Shown here piece after piece: positions 6,634-12,774 of a stretch of DNA of 20,937 nucleotides. Origin of the DNA: a virus. The notes under the pieces were generated by a model, which had not been told where the DNA came from, ran no database searches, and saw nothing but the letters and a program-made list of their open reading frames with translations. The number at the start of each line of letters is the position of its first letter. Position 1 is the first letter of the stretch. The translations under genes were made by a program, and so were the position numbers. The stretch covers positions 1 through 20,937 of the IMG/VR virus record IMGVR_UViG_3300009506_000213. One strand, written 5' to 3'.

Positions 6634-7027
6634 AGGCCCCCAGCGTCCCGTTGGAGACGTTTCGGGCGAGGACCTAGAGAAGCTGGGCGCCACGCGGCTG
6701 CGCAACGCCCTGTGGGCCGTGCTGTGGGGCTTCGGGTTGCCGGGCCGGTTGAAGCTGGGCCAGGAAGTGGACGGCAGAATCAACCGGCTGTTGCAGATCC
6801 CCGAGGCCGACCGCCCCCTGGAGGTGCGGCGGGCCCTGAGGGTGTGGGGCGACTTGCAGCTGGCCCTGATGGCCTTCGAGGTCGACCAGGCCGCCGCCGA
6901 ACGCGACGCCAAGAAGGAGTTGGGCACCAATGAGCAGCGCCTCACCCAACGGGTCAAGGGCCAGGGGACCGGCTCGTACACCCCGCCGCCGCCGCCCCCG
7001 GCGCCGGTGCCGGAGTCGGAGCGATGA
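6611..7027 (+). CDS. Hypothetical protein with Pro-rich tail
   Basis: This 138-residue protein starts at ATG 6611. The central part is helical (ATRLRNALWAVLWGFGLPGR, LEVRRALRVWGDLQLALMAF) and the C-terminus has a run of prolines (PPPPPPAPVP) that probably forms an extended tail. No family was recognised. It ends in an ATGA overlap with the next, membrane-anchored, protein, so the two may be partners. Confidence 0.65.
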   Translation: MTDEQTNEGPQRPVGDVSGEDLEKLGATRLRNALWAVLWGFGLPGRLKLGQEVDGRINRLLQIPEADRPLEVRRALRVWGDLQLALMAFEVDQAAAERDAKKELGTNEQRLTQRVKGQGTGSYTPPPPPPAPVPESER

Positions 7028-7464
7028 GCGCCCGCGACCTCAGTGGCGGGTTCGTGCTGGTGGCCGTCATGGCCGTCGTGCTGGCCGGAAGGGCGCTGGG
7101 CGGGGAGGGGCCGCCCGATTGGCGACAGGCGGCCGAGCAGTGCATGGGCGAGATGGTGGAGCTCAAGGGGCTGATCGAACCGCTGAAGCGGTGGGCCGAC
7201 GCCGACTGCCACGAGGCGTGGGATGTGCCATGGCAAAACGGCCCCCTCCGGGCCGTGGGGCTGGTGTGTTTGTACGACCCCGAGGCCCCGCCCCCGGACA
7301 CAGCAGGGGTCGCGGGCAGTGGGTTTTTACCCCCAGGGGCTTTCGACGCCCCGCTTTTGGGCGCCATATTGGGGCCTAGTATCGCCGCACCGCAGGACCC
7401 CAGCAGTCAAAGTAGCAGCACGCGCCACCGAGCAGCACGCCCCAGCCGCGAGAGAGGTACGTGA
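7024..7464 (+). CDS. Small protein with N-terminal membrane segment
   Basis: This 146-residue frame has an N-terminal hydrophobic stretch GGFVLVAVMAVVLAGRALGG (about residues 8-27), a signal anchor or signal peptide. The next part has a helix EQCMGEMVELKGLIEPLKRW and Cys residues in DCHEAW and LVCLYD. From about base 7310 the coding pattern weakens: the predicted tail is Ser/Pro/Arg rich and the DNA holds hairpins. The true protein may be open to 7464 but the last 50 codons are less convincing. No family was recognised. Confidence 0.55.
   Translation: MSARDLSGGFVLVAVMAVVLAGRALGGEGPPDWRQAAEQCMGEMVELKGLIEPLKRWADADCHEAWDVPWQNGPLRAVGLVCLYDPEAPPPDTAGVAGSGFLPPGAFDAPLLGAILGPSIAAPQDPSSQSSSTRHRAARPSRERGT
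7336..7358 (+). terminator. Weak hairpin plus T-run
   Basis: GGGGC (7336-7340), a seven-base loop and GCCCC (7348-7352) are followed by GCTTTT. Another short perfect hairpin, GGGTTTTTACCC, lies at 7321-7332. The stem is only 5 base pairs and both fall inside the tail of an open frame, so this is a weak terminator candidate. Confidence 0.25.
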
Positions 7465-7476
7465 GGTGCAACGGTC

Positions 7477-7854
7477 GTGTCCAGCAGCGTGAACGGTCCG
7501 AGAAGCATTGACAGCATCAGGAGCCGGAAAGAGGCCCGCAGCCGAGCCCGCAAGGCCCGGTTGCGGGCTTTTCAATTTGGGACCGACGGCAAGCGCGAGT
7601 GGATTTTGCGGCACCCCAGCGTCCTAAGCGGCCAGTGGCCCGTGGATCCGGCCCACGTGCTGGGGACCCGAGGGGCCGGGCACGGGGCCGAGGGGCTGTG
7701 CCCGTTGACGCGGGCCGAGCACCGGGACTTTGACGGCAGCATGACGGACGAGCGGTTCCGCCGCCGCCATGGCCATGGGCGCGAATGGGTCCGGGAGGCG
7801 GCCCGCCAGCTGGAGAGGGAGTGGCAAGCATGGCAAAACGACCTGGCTTTCTGA
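7477..7854 (+). CDS. HNH-like (DUF968-type) protein, possibly degenerate
   Basis: This 125-residue protein is taken from GTG 7477, with GAGGTG about 8 bases upstream; there is no better start before the conserved part. Residues 56-86 read VDPAHVLGTRGAGHG then LCPLTRAEHRDFDG, which matches the HNH-like pattern D-P-A-H...G.GH...PL...H..D seen in phage DUF968/NinG-like nucleases (His60, His82). The paired CxxC zinc motifs of many HNH proteins are absent, as is a clear final H. Phage HNH proteins commonly sit beside the terminase genes and assist packaging cleavage, as here. A terminator-like hairpin lies within the first third of the frame, so the real start could be later. Confidence 0.55.
   Translation: MSSSVNGPRSIDSIRSRKEARSRARKARLRAFQFGTDGKREWILRHPSVLSGQWPVDPAHVLGTRGAGHGAEGLCPLTRAEHRDFDGSMTDERFRRRHGHGREWVREAARQLEREWQAWQNDLAF
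7546..7572 (+). terminator. Rho-independent terminator-like hairpin inside an open frame
   Basis: A perfect 8-base-pair stem, GCCCGCAA (7546-7553) and TTGCGGGC (7561-7568), encloses a 7-base loop and is followed directly by TTTT (7569-7572). This is the best intrinsic terminator shape in the window. It falls inside the HNH-like frame, where it encodes Arg/Ala/Leu residues, so it may be chance, an attenuator, or a sign that the gene starts downstream. Confidence 0.45.
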
Positions 7855-8096
7855 CGTTTGTGCTGCACCCGCAGCCGCCGCCGCCCCACGACGACGACCT
7901 GGTGGGCATCGACCCCGTGGTGGCCGCCCTGTTGCGTATCGCGGCCCGGGACGCCCTGGAGGAACAGCTCAACCTCGAGCTGCTGGCTCGCGTGTGGGGC
8001 TGCCGTGTGGATCTGGTTCCCGATGTGGTGCGCCTTCTCATGCCCGCCGCCCTTGAGGGGGAGGGGGAAAGAGAGGGAGGAAGACAAGGGGGGTGA
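7830..8096 (+). CDS. Small hypothetical protein
   Basis: This 88-residue protein starts at ATG 7830, preceded by a GGAGAGGGAG ribosome binding site at 7812-7821 and overlapping the HNH-like gene. The N-terminus has FVLHPQPPPP, then a helical core DPVVAALLRIAARDALEEQL, and a C-terminus EGEGEREGGRQGG encoded by the G-rich tract. No family was recognised. Its place just before the small terminase gives no firm hint of role. Confidence 0.5.
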   Translation: MAKRPGFLTFVLHPQPPPPHDDDLVGIDPVVAALLRIAARDALEEQLNLELLARVWGCRVDLVPDVVRLLMPAALEGEGEREGGRQGG

Positions 8097-8186
8097 GTCA
8101 GGGGGTGGGGGTGTCGTCTTCCTTCGGGGGCCATGAAGGGGGAGTGCGGGAAATCGGTGAAGGGGAAAAGCAGGGGTAGGAAAGGA
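8055..8186 (+). promoter_or_regulatory. G-rich purine tract before the terminase genes
   Basis: About 130 bases are almost purely purine on the plus strand, with many runs of 4-6 G (for example 8057-8061, 8063-8067, 8088-8093, 8101-8105, 8107-8111). It covers the end of the preceding frame and the gap before the terminase small subunit. The tract could fold into G-quadruplex-like structure or act as a packaging recognition site. The function is inferred only from composition and position. Confidence 0.35.
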
Positions 8187-8201
8187 AACGAGCGCAGAGC
8201 T

Positions 8202-9011
8202 ATGGGACAAATTCACCTCCACAAGCACACCTGCGGAGACGCCGGAGGGCGCACGCGGGCCGGCAAACCGTGTGGCCACAAAACGAGCCCGGGCGAACGG
8301 TGCAGGGCTCACCCCACCGACGATCCGGCCGATGTGCCGCTGACGCCCCTCCAAGAGCGCTTTCTCGACGAATACCTGGTCGACCTGAACGGCGCCGGGG
8401 CCATGCGTCGGGCCGGCAGCAAGTGCGCCCCGGGCATCGCTGCTGTGTTCGCCACCGAAACCTTGGGCAAGCCAAATGTGGCACGGCGATTGGAGGAGAA
8501 ACGGGCCGAAATCGCCGATCAGCTCCACATCACACGCGACCGGGTTCTCCGCGAAGTGGCCCGCATCGCCTTCGCCGACCTGAGGCGCCTGGTGAGGTGG
8601 AGCAACAACGCCACGCACTTCGTCCCCAGCGACCAGCTCACCGCCGACGACGCGGCGGCCGTGTCGGGGGTCAAAGCCAAGCACAGCGTGGCCGTGGATC
8701 CGGAGAGCGGCAGGGAGACCCACACGCATGAGCTGGAGCTGAGGACGTACGACAAGGTCGGATCGTTGCAGAAGCTGATCCGCCACCTTGGGCTGGAGGC
8801 CGAGGAGCACGTCCATCACACCCACGAGCTGGGGCCCGTGACGGAGCTCAGCGACGAGCAACTGATCGAACGGACCCTTACCCTGGCGGGGCGGATGCCC
8901 GGGGGCGCTGAGGTCCTGCTGAAGCGCCTGAGGGGCGCCGCGGCGGGTGCCGGCAACGGCAACAGCGGCAACGGGCGGCGGAATGGCGGGAACGGTGCCC
9001 ACGGCGACTGA
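8202..9011 (+). CDS. terS: Terminase small subunit with N-terminal zinc knuckle
   Basis: This protein is 269 residues from ATG 8202. An in-frame ATG at 8133 would add 23 residues encoded by the G-rich tract; 8202 is preferred because that extension is low-complexity, although neither start has a strong ribosome binding site. Residues 11-37 hold Cys11, Cys24, Cys34 and His37 in the pattern GGRTRAGKPC...GERCRAH, a zinc knuckle seen at the start of several phage terminase small subunits. LTPLQERFLDEYLVDLNGAG followed by AMRRAG, and then NVARRLEEKRAEI, is the Terminase_2 signature of the DNA-recognition helices. The C-terminus is Gly/Asn rich. It recognises viral DNA for packaging, together with the next gene. 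Confidence 0.85.
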   Translation: MGQIHLHKHTCGDAGGRTRAGKPCGHKTSPGERCRAHPTDDPADVPLTPLQERFLDEYLVDLNGAGAMRRAGSKCAPGIAAVFATETLGKPNVARRLEEKRAEIADQLHITRDRVLREVARIAFADLRRLVRWSNNATHFVPSDQLTADDAAAVSGVKAKHSVAVDPESGRETHTHELELRTYDKVGSLQKLIRHLGLEAEEHVHHTHELGPVTELSDEQLIERTLTLAGRMPGGAEVLLKRLRGAAAGAGNGNSGNGRRNGGNGAHGD

Positions 9012-10467
9012 AGCGCCAGCCGAATGGGCCCCTGCGGAACAACCGGGCGGCCTGTCCGTGGCAGAGCGGATGGAATGGGCCGAATGCCTCATGGAGGCAG
9101 ACCGCAGGGGCCTGATACCTCCGGATTATGGCCAGTGGCTGACGGTCGGTCGGCCGGACATGCGCTGGGACTATCCACACTTCCGCCACATGCAAGCGGT
9201 GCTCGACCGTGTGACCACCGGCGAGCTGCGCCGGGTAGGATTCCAGGTCAGCGTACGCCACGGCAAGACCGAGCACAACACCATCGGGTACGCCGCATAT
9301 CGGCTGGAGCGCGACCCGACCACCCGCATCATCGTGGGCACGTGGGGCCAACCGCAGAGCCGCCGGGTGAGCCGACAGGTGAAGCGCATCTGCAAGCAAC
9401 GAGGGGTGCGCTTGAGCCGGGACCTGGACACGGTGGACGAATGGGCCACCGAGGCCGGGGGCGGGCTGGTGGCGGTGGGGAGCGGGAGCGGAACGGCCAG
9501 TCTGAACGCCGACCTGATCATCATCGACGACCCCCTGTCGGGGCGCGACCAGGCCGAGAGCCTGGCCCACAGGGATCGGGTCTGGGACTGGATCACAGAC
9601 GACATGCTGGGCCGGGCCGAGCCCCACACCCAGATGCTGTTCTCGATGCCCCGCTGGCACCCCGACGATCCGGCGGGCCGGGCCCAGGACCAGCTCAACT
9701 GGCACTGGGTGGACCTGCCCGGCGAGGCCTTGGAGGGCGATGTGCTGGGGCGCAAGTTCGGCGCCCTGCTGTGGCCCGAGCTGCGGCCCCGGAGCTGGAT
9801 GGAAGAGAAGAAGGTCGAGTTCGGCAGCTACGGATTCGCCAGCCTCGTTCAGTGCCGACCCCGGCCCCGCGAAGGCGGCATGTTCCAGTGGGAGTGGTGG
9901 CTGCTGGTGGCCGGAGTGCCGAGCCAGGGGCCGATGGTGCGATACTGGGACCTGGCGGGCACCAAGAAGCTGACCACGGCGCACGATCCCGACTGGACGG
10001 CCGGGGCCCTGCTGTGCAGGATGGTCGACCAGCGCACGGCCGTCGTCGACGTGGAACGATTTCGCCTGTCGGTGGCGGCCCGGGATGCCCGCATGGAGGA
10101 GGTGTGCAAGGCGGACCTGGCCAAATACCGGGGCCGGATCGTGTATTGGATCGAAACGGAGGCCGGTGTGCAGGGCAAGGAGCGTACCATGTTGCTGAAG
10201 CGCAGGCTCCAGAACCTGGGTATGCCCACGTTCGACGAGCACCCCACCGGCAGCAAGCGCAGCCGGGCCGAACCGCTGGCGGCGGCGGCCGAGGCCGGCA
10301 ACGTGGTGCTGTGCCCGGGCCCCTGGCGCAACGCTTTCCGCCTGGAGAGTACGGAGTTCACCGGGGACGACAGCGGCCACGACGACCAGATCGACGCGGC
10401 CAGCGGCGCCTTCGCCAAACTGTCGATCCCCATCCCGACCATCTCGACAGTTAGCGGGCGCATCTGA
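8983..10467 (+). CDS. terL: Terminase large subunit (packaging ATPase and nuclease)
   Basis: This protein is 494 residues from ATG 8983, overlapping terS by 29 bases; a GTG at 8947 is an alternative. The ATPase part has a Walker A variant VSVRHGKTE at residues 89-97 (Lys95) and Walker B LIIIDDP (Asp182, Asp183), followed by a coupling region MLFSMPRWHPDD. The nuclease part has RYWDLAGT (Asp323), YWIETEAG (Glu391/Glu393) and GHDDQIDA (Asp468, Asp471). All three metal-binding acids of the RNase H-like fold are present. The protein drives DNA into the prohead and cuts the concatemer. The GxRHGKT form of Walker A is typical of several tailed-phage terminases. Confidence 0.93.
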   Translation: MAGTVPTATEAPAEWAPAEQPGGLSVAERMEWAECLMEADRRGLIPPDYGQWLTVGRPDMRWDYPHFRHMQAVLDRVTTGELRRVGFQVSVRHGKTEHNTIGYAAYRLERDPTTRIIVGTWGQPQSRRVSRQVKRICKQRGVRLSRDLDTVDEWATEAGGGLVAVGSGSGTASLNADLIIIDDPLSGRDQAESLAHRDRVWDWITDDMLGRAEPHTQMLFSMPRWHPDDPAGRAQDQLNWHWVDLPGEALEGDVLGRKFGALLWPELRPRSWMEEKKVEFGSYGFASLVQCRPRPREGGMFQWEWWLLVAGVPSQGPMVRYWDLAGTKKLTTAHDPDWTAGALLCRMVDQRTAVVDVERFRLSVAARDARMEEVCKADLAKYRGRIVYWIETEAGVQGKERTMLLKRRLQNLGMPTFDEHPTGSKRSRAEPLAAAAEAGNVVLCPGPWRNAFRLESTEFTGDDSGHDDQIDAASGAFAKLSIPIPTISTVSGRI

Positions 10468-10492
10468 TGATGGGCGGTTGGAAACCTTGCTG

Positions 10493-10681
10493 ATGGCGGG
10501 CCAGCTGGCTCAAGACCTGCAGGTGGGGATGCAGATGCTGGCCATGAATCTGGCTTGCTTCTTCCAGGAGCTGATCCGGTTGGACTTCACCCGGGAAGAG
10601 GCGTTGGAGCTGACACTTGAGTGGCAGCGCAGCTTCATGGAGTTCCACAACAACCCCCGGCACGCGGGGGAGGAGGAGTAG
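10493..10681 (+). CDS. Small helical hypothetical protein
   Basis: This protein is 62 residues from ATG 10493; TTG at 10478 would add five. No strong ribosome binding site is visible for either. The sequence (QDLQVGMQMLAMNLACFFQE, EEALELTLEWQRSFMEF) suggests one or two amphipathic helices. It lies between the large terminase and the next unknown gene. The family is not recognised. Confidence 0.5.
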   Translation: MAGQLAQDLQVGMQMLAMNLACFFQELIRLDFTREEALELTLEWQRSFMEFHNNPRHAGEEE

Positions 10682-10685
10682 CGCC

Positions 10686-11420
10686 ATGGGCATGTGGGAA
10701 GACTGGGCCGAGCATCGCGGCGGCCGCGACGTGCGGCTGTTCATGAGCGGGGCCGCGGCCTTTGCCAATTGGGTGGCACACTTGCCCGAGGATGTTCGCC
10801 TCGGGGGAAATGTCAACCCGCTGCGAAGTGTCGAGATGCTGCAGAGATGGGCCGCTGATGGCAACATGCGGCTCGACATGATGAGGGCCCAGCGTGACGC
10901 CGGGCCCAAGCGCACGGGGGCGGAGCCCGTCAACTGGACGGTGAGCTATGTGCCCGGGGACGCCGACGGCTGGAACGTGCTGCTGCAGTTCAACCAGGAT
11001 ATCGAGGTGCTGGCCATGAATTTGCCGGCGGCCGAGGACCTGGCCCGTGGCATGCTCCACGCCATTTCTGCGGTGACGTTCCTGCGGGCCAGCGGCGACC
11101 AAGCCCTGCCCGACCCATTGGACCTGCGGTTCCCCGCCGAGCTGGGCGATGTGCTGTTTGCCCCGACCCCGCCGGGGGAAGAGCTGGACGGCATGGTGGC
11201 GGCCCCGCCGCTGGAGTACCTGATGCCCGACTCCAAATGGCGCCCGGCCCTGCGGGTTCTGGCGGCCCCGGCCGTGGGCGGCGGCACGGTGGGGGCCTTC
11301 CAGCTGCTGGACGGCCGGTGGTGGAAGTTCGAGGTCAACCTGGACGACGACATGGGGTCCGAGTTCCAGCTGCACGGGGAGACGGGCCCGCCGCCCGAGC
11401 TGGAAGGGGGTGGGGGATGA
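10686..11420 (+). CDS. Hypothetical protein of the terminase-portal cassette
   Basis: This 244-residue protein starts at ATG 10686 with GAGGAGGAG seven bases upstream. The first third is helical (RLFMSGAAAFANWVAHLPED, RSVEMLQRWAADGNMRLDMM); the rest looks beta-rich with Trp residues (WTVSYVPGDADGWNVLLQF, GAFQLLDGRWWKFEVNLDDD). It ends in a Gly tail and an ATGA overlap with the next gene. No family was recognised. The position between terminase and portal suggests a virion or late function. Confidence 0.65.
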   Translation: MGMWEDWAEHRGGRDVRLFMSGAAAFANWVAHLPEDVRLGGNVNPLRSVEMLQRWAADGNMRLDMMRAQRDAGPKRTGAEPVNWTVSYVPGDADGWNVLLQFNQDIEVLAMNLPAAEDLARGMLHAISAVTFLRASGDQALPDPLDLRFPAELGDVLFAPTPPGEELDGMVAAPPLEYLMPDSKWRPALRVLAAPAVGGGTVGAFQLLDGRWWKFEVNLDDDMGSEFQLHGETGPPPELEGGGG

Positions 11421-11716
11421 GTGCCAATTGGTCCAGGAAGGATGTTCTCGTCGCCCTAGGGACGTTTGGCGTCGCAGGGGCGACCAACCCCCCAGGCCGG
11501 CACAGGGTTGGCCTTTTGAGGGCCGATGACTACGGCGCCCAACACGTGGACAAGGTGTTGCTCGACGGCCGCGAAGTGGAGGGGGTGTTCGAGCTCAACG
11601 ACGCTGAGGGCTGGGTGCGCCGCTACCGCACCTTCCCCGGGGGCGCCGTGTTGCCTGAGTTCTTGACCGGCGAGGTGACCATTGTGTGGAAGCTGCCGGA
11701 AGGGGGCGCCCCATGA
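11417..11716 (+). CDS. Small protein with twin-arginine-like N-terminus
   Basis: This 99-residue protein starts at ATG in an ATGA overlap. The N-terminus WSRKDVLVALGTFGVAGATN has a basic pair (RK) followed by a weakly hydrophobic stretch, resembling a Tat-type signal variant. The rest reads VDKVLLDGREVEGVFELNDA then EGWVRRY, like small phage beta proteins. The next gene has a stronger version of the same N-terminal layout. No named family is recognised. Confidence 0.6.
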   Translation: MSANWSRKDVLVALGTFGVAGATNPPGRHRVGLLRADDYGAQHVDKVLLDGREVEGVFELNDAEGWVRRYRTFPGGAVLPEFLTGEVTIVWKLPEGGAP

Positions 11717-12072
11717 TGCGGCGAGCTTTCCTGCGGCGCATGGCCACCGCGGCGCTGGGCGGCATGCTGGGGCTCGAGCTGATGGCCCGCCAGCCAAAGG
11801 ATTGGGGGCCAAGCATCGAGTCGTCGGAGCCCTTTGCCCTCGAAGCGGGCAAGACTTACACGCTCCAGTACCGCTATGGCGACGAGCCGTGGCGGGAAAT
11901 GCGGGGCGCCATACTGGTCGATGCCAGACCGGCGGGCGAGCACGGTGATGACGAGGTCACCTTTGCCGCCCCAATGCCTGCCGTCGAGCCGGGGCGCAGC
12001 ATCCAGTTCGTCATCCGCGGCCCCGCGGTCGGCGAGCTGGTGTCAAAACAAGGGGGCCGCCATGGGCGCTGA
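11713..12072 (+). CDS. Protein with twin-arginine-like signal sequence
   Basis: This 119-residue protein starts at ATG 11713, overlapping the previous gene by 4 bases. The N-terminus MMRRAFLRRMATAALGGMLG contains RRAFLRR followed by a modest hydrophobic stretch, which fits the Tat motif RRxFL[KR]. The remaining 90 residues look like a beta-sandwich (YTLQYRYGDEPWREM, AILVDARPAGE, SIQFVIRGPAVGEL). If the signal works, the product would be exported folded across the host membrane, which is unusual for a gene between terminase and portal. The motif may instead be a basic virion-targeting tail. Confidence 0.6.
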   Translation: MMRRAFLRRMATAALGGMLGLELMARQPKDWGPSIESSEPFALEAGKTYTLQYRYGDEPWREMRGAILVDARPAGEHGDDEVTFAAPMPAVEPGRSIQFVIRGPAVGELVSKQGGRHGR

Positions 12073-12454
12073 CGGAACCCTGACCGTGGATGCCCCGACG
12101 GTCCCCGAGCTGGACGAAACCGTCAACCGGGAAACGGAGCGGTGGGTGTGGGTGCTGACCATCCCCGGCGAAAGCCTGGTGAGGACGCGGGTGTGGGACA
12201 CGGTGGAAGATGCCGTGCGAGGCTTCTACCCGGAGTTCCGCATGGGCATGTGGGATGGCTTCTTCACCAAATTCGACCGGCCCCCGGGCACGGTCAAGCT
12301 GAGCGAGTGGCGAAAGCTGGCAACCTGGAAACCCATCGAGGAGCCGGGCATGCCGCTGGGCCGATACCTGGAGCTCCCAGTTATCACGTCCGGCGGGGTG
12401 CCCGGCTTTGTTCGTTTTGCCTTCTTCCCGACCAAGGTGGAGGTGGCCAAATGA
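12062..12454 (+). CDS. Hypothetical protein
   Basis: This 130-residue protein starts at ATG 12062, overlapping the previous gene by 11 bases. It is rich in aromatic residues (ERWVWVLTIPGESLVRTRVW, RMGMWDGFFTKFDRPPG) and seems beta-rich with one helix (VEDAVRGFYPEF). It ends in an ATGA overlap with the membrane protein. No family was recognised. Confidence 0.65.
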   Translation: MGADGTLTVDAPTVPELDETVNRETERWVWVLTIPGESLVRTRVWDTVEDAVRGFYPEFRMGMWDGFFTKFDRPPGTVKLSEWRKLATWKPIEEPGMPLGRYLELPVITSGGVPGFVRFAFFPTKVEVAK

Positions 12455-12717
12455 CCGCCCTTCTCGTGGGCCTCGTGGTGTTTCTGTATGGCGCTGGCAT
12501 GACCATGGCCCGCACCCTGGTGATCGTGTCCATGATGTGCGAACAAGGCCTGCCCGAGAGCCGGGCCATGTACTGGGGCTTTTCACCCCGGACCCAGCGG
12601 CTGGCCGAGCGGCTGTTCGCCGCCACCTGGCCCCTGGTGGCCCTGGGGCTGGTGGCCCACGACCTGCGCCGGTGGTGGGCCAAGACGAAGGAACCTGACA
12701 GTGACGAAACCGAGTAG
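12451..12717 (+). CDS. Small membrane protein, two predicted helices
   Basis: This 88-residue protein starts at ATG in an ATGA overlap. It has a first hydrophobic segment ALLVGLVVFLYGAGM continuing into RTLVIVSMM, and a second LFAATWPLVALGLVAHDL, followed by a basic cluster RRWWAKTK. Size and layout would fit a holin-like protein, but there is no endolysin next to it, and other small phage membrane proteins look the same. Confidence 0.6.
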   Translation: MTALLVGLVVFLYGAGMTMARTLVIVSMMCEQGLPESRAMYWGFSPRTQRLAERLFAATWPLVALGLVAHDLRRWWAKTKEPDSDETE

Positions 12718-12774
12718 CACGGCCAGGGTCTGGCACGCGGCGGCCTGCTGCTGTACCTTCTGGGGAGAGTACGG

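Noticed and set aside
7507-7513. Second TTGACA near 7508
   Set aside because: No -10-like sequence at the right distance; it lies in an open frame. Kept only as part of the region worth mapping by RNA-seq.
10535-11025. Short repeated string TGCTGGCCATGAAT shared by two neighbouring genes
   Set aside because: The match is about 14 bases plus a few scattered positions and the surrounding proteins do not align, so it is probably chance.
12451-12717. Holin assignment for the small membrane protein
   Set aside because: Two hydrophobic segments alone do not identify a holin, and no endolysin or spanin is nearby.
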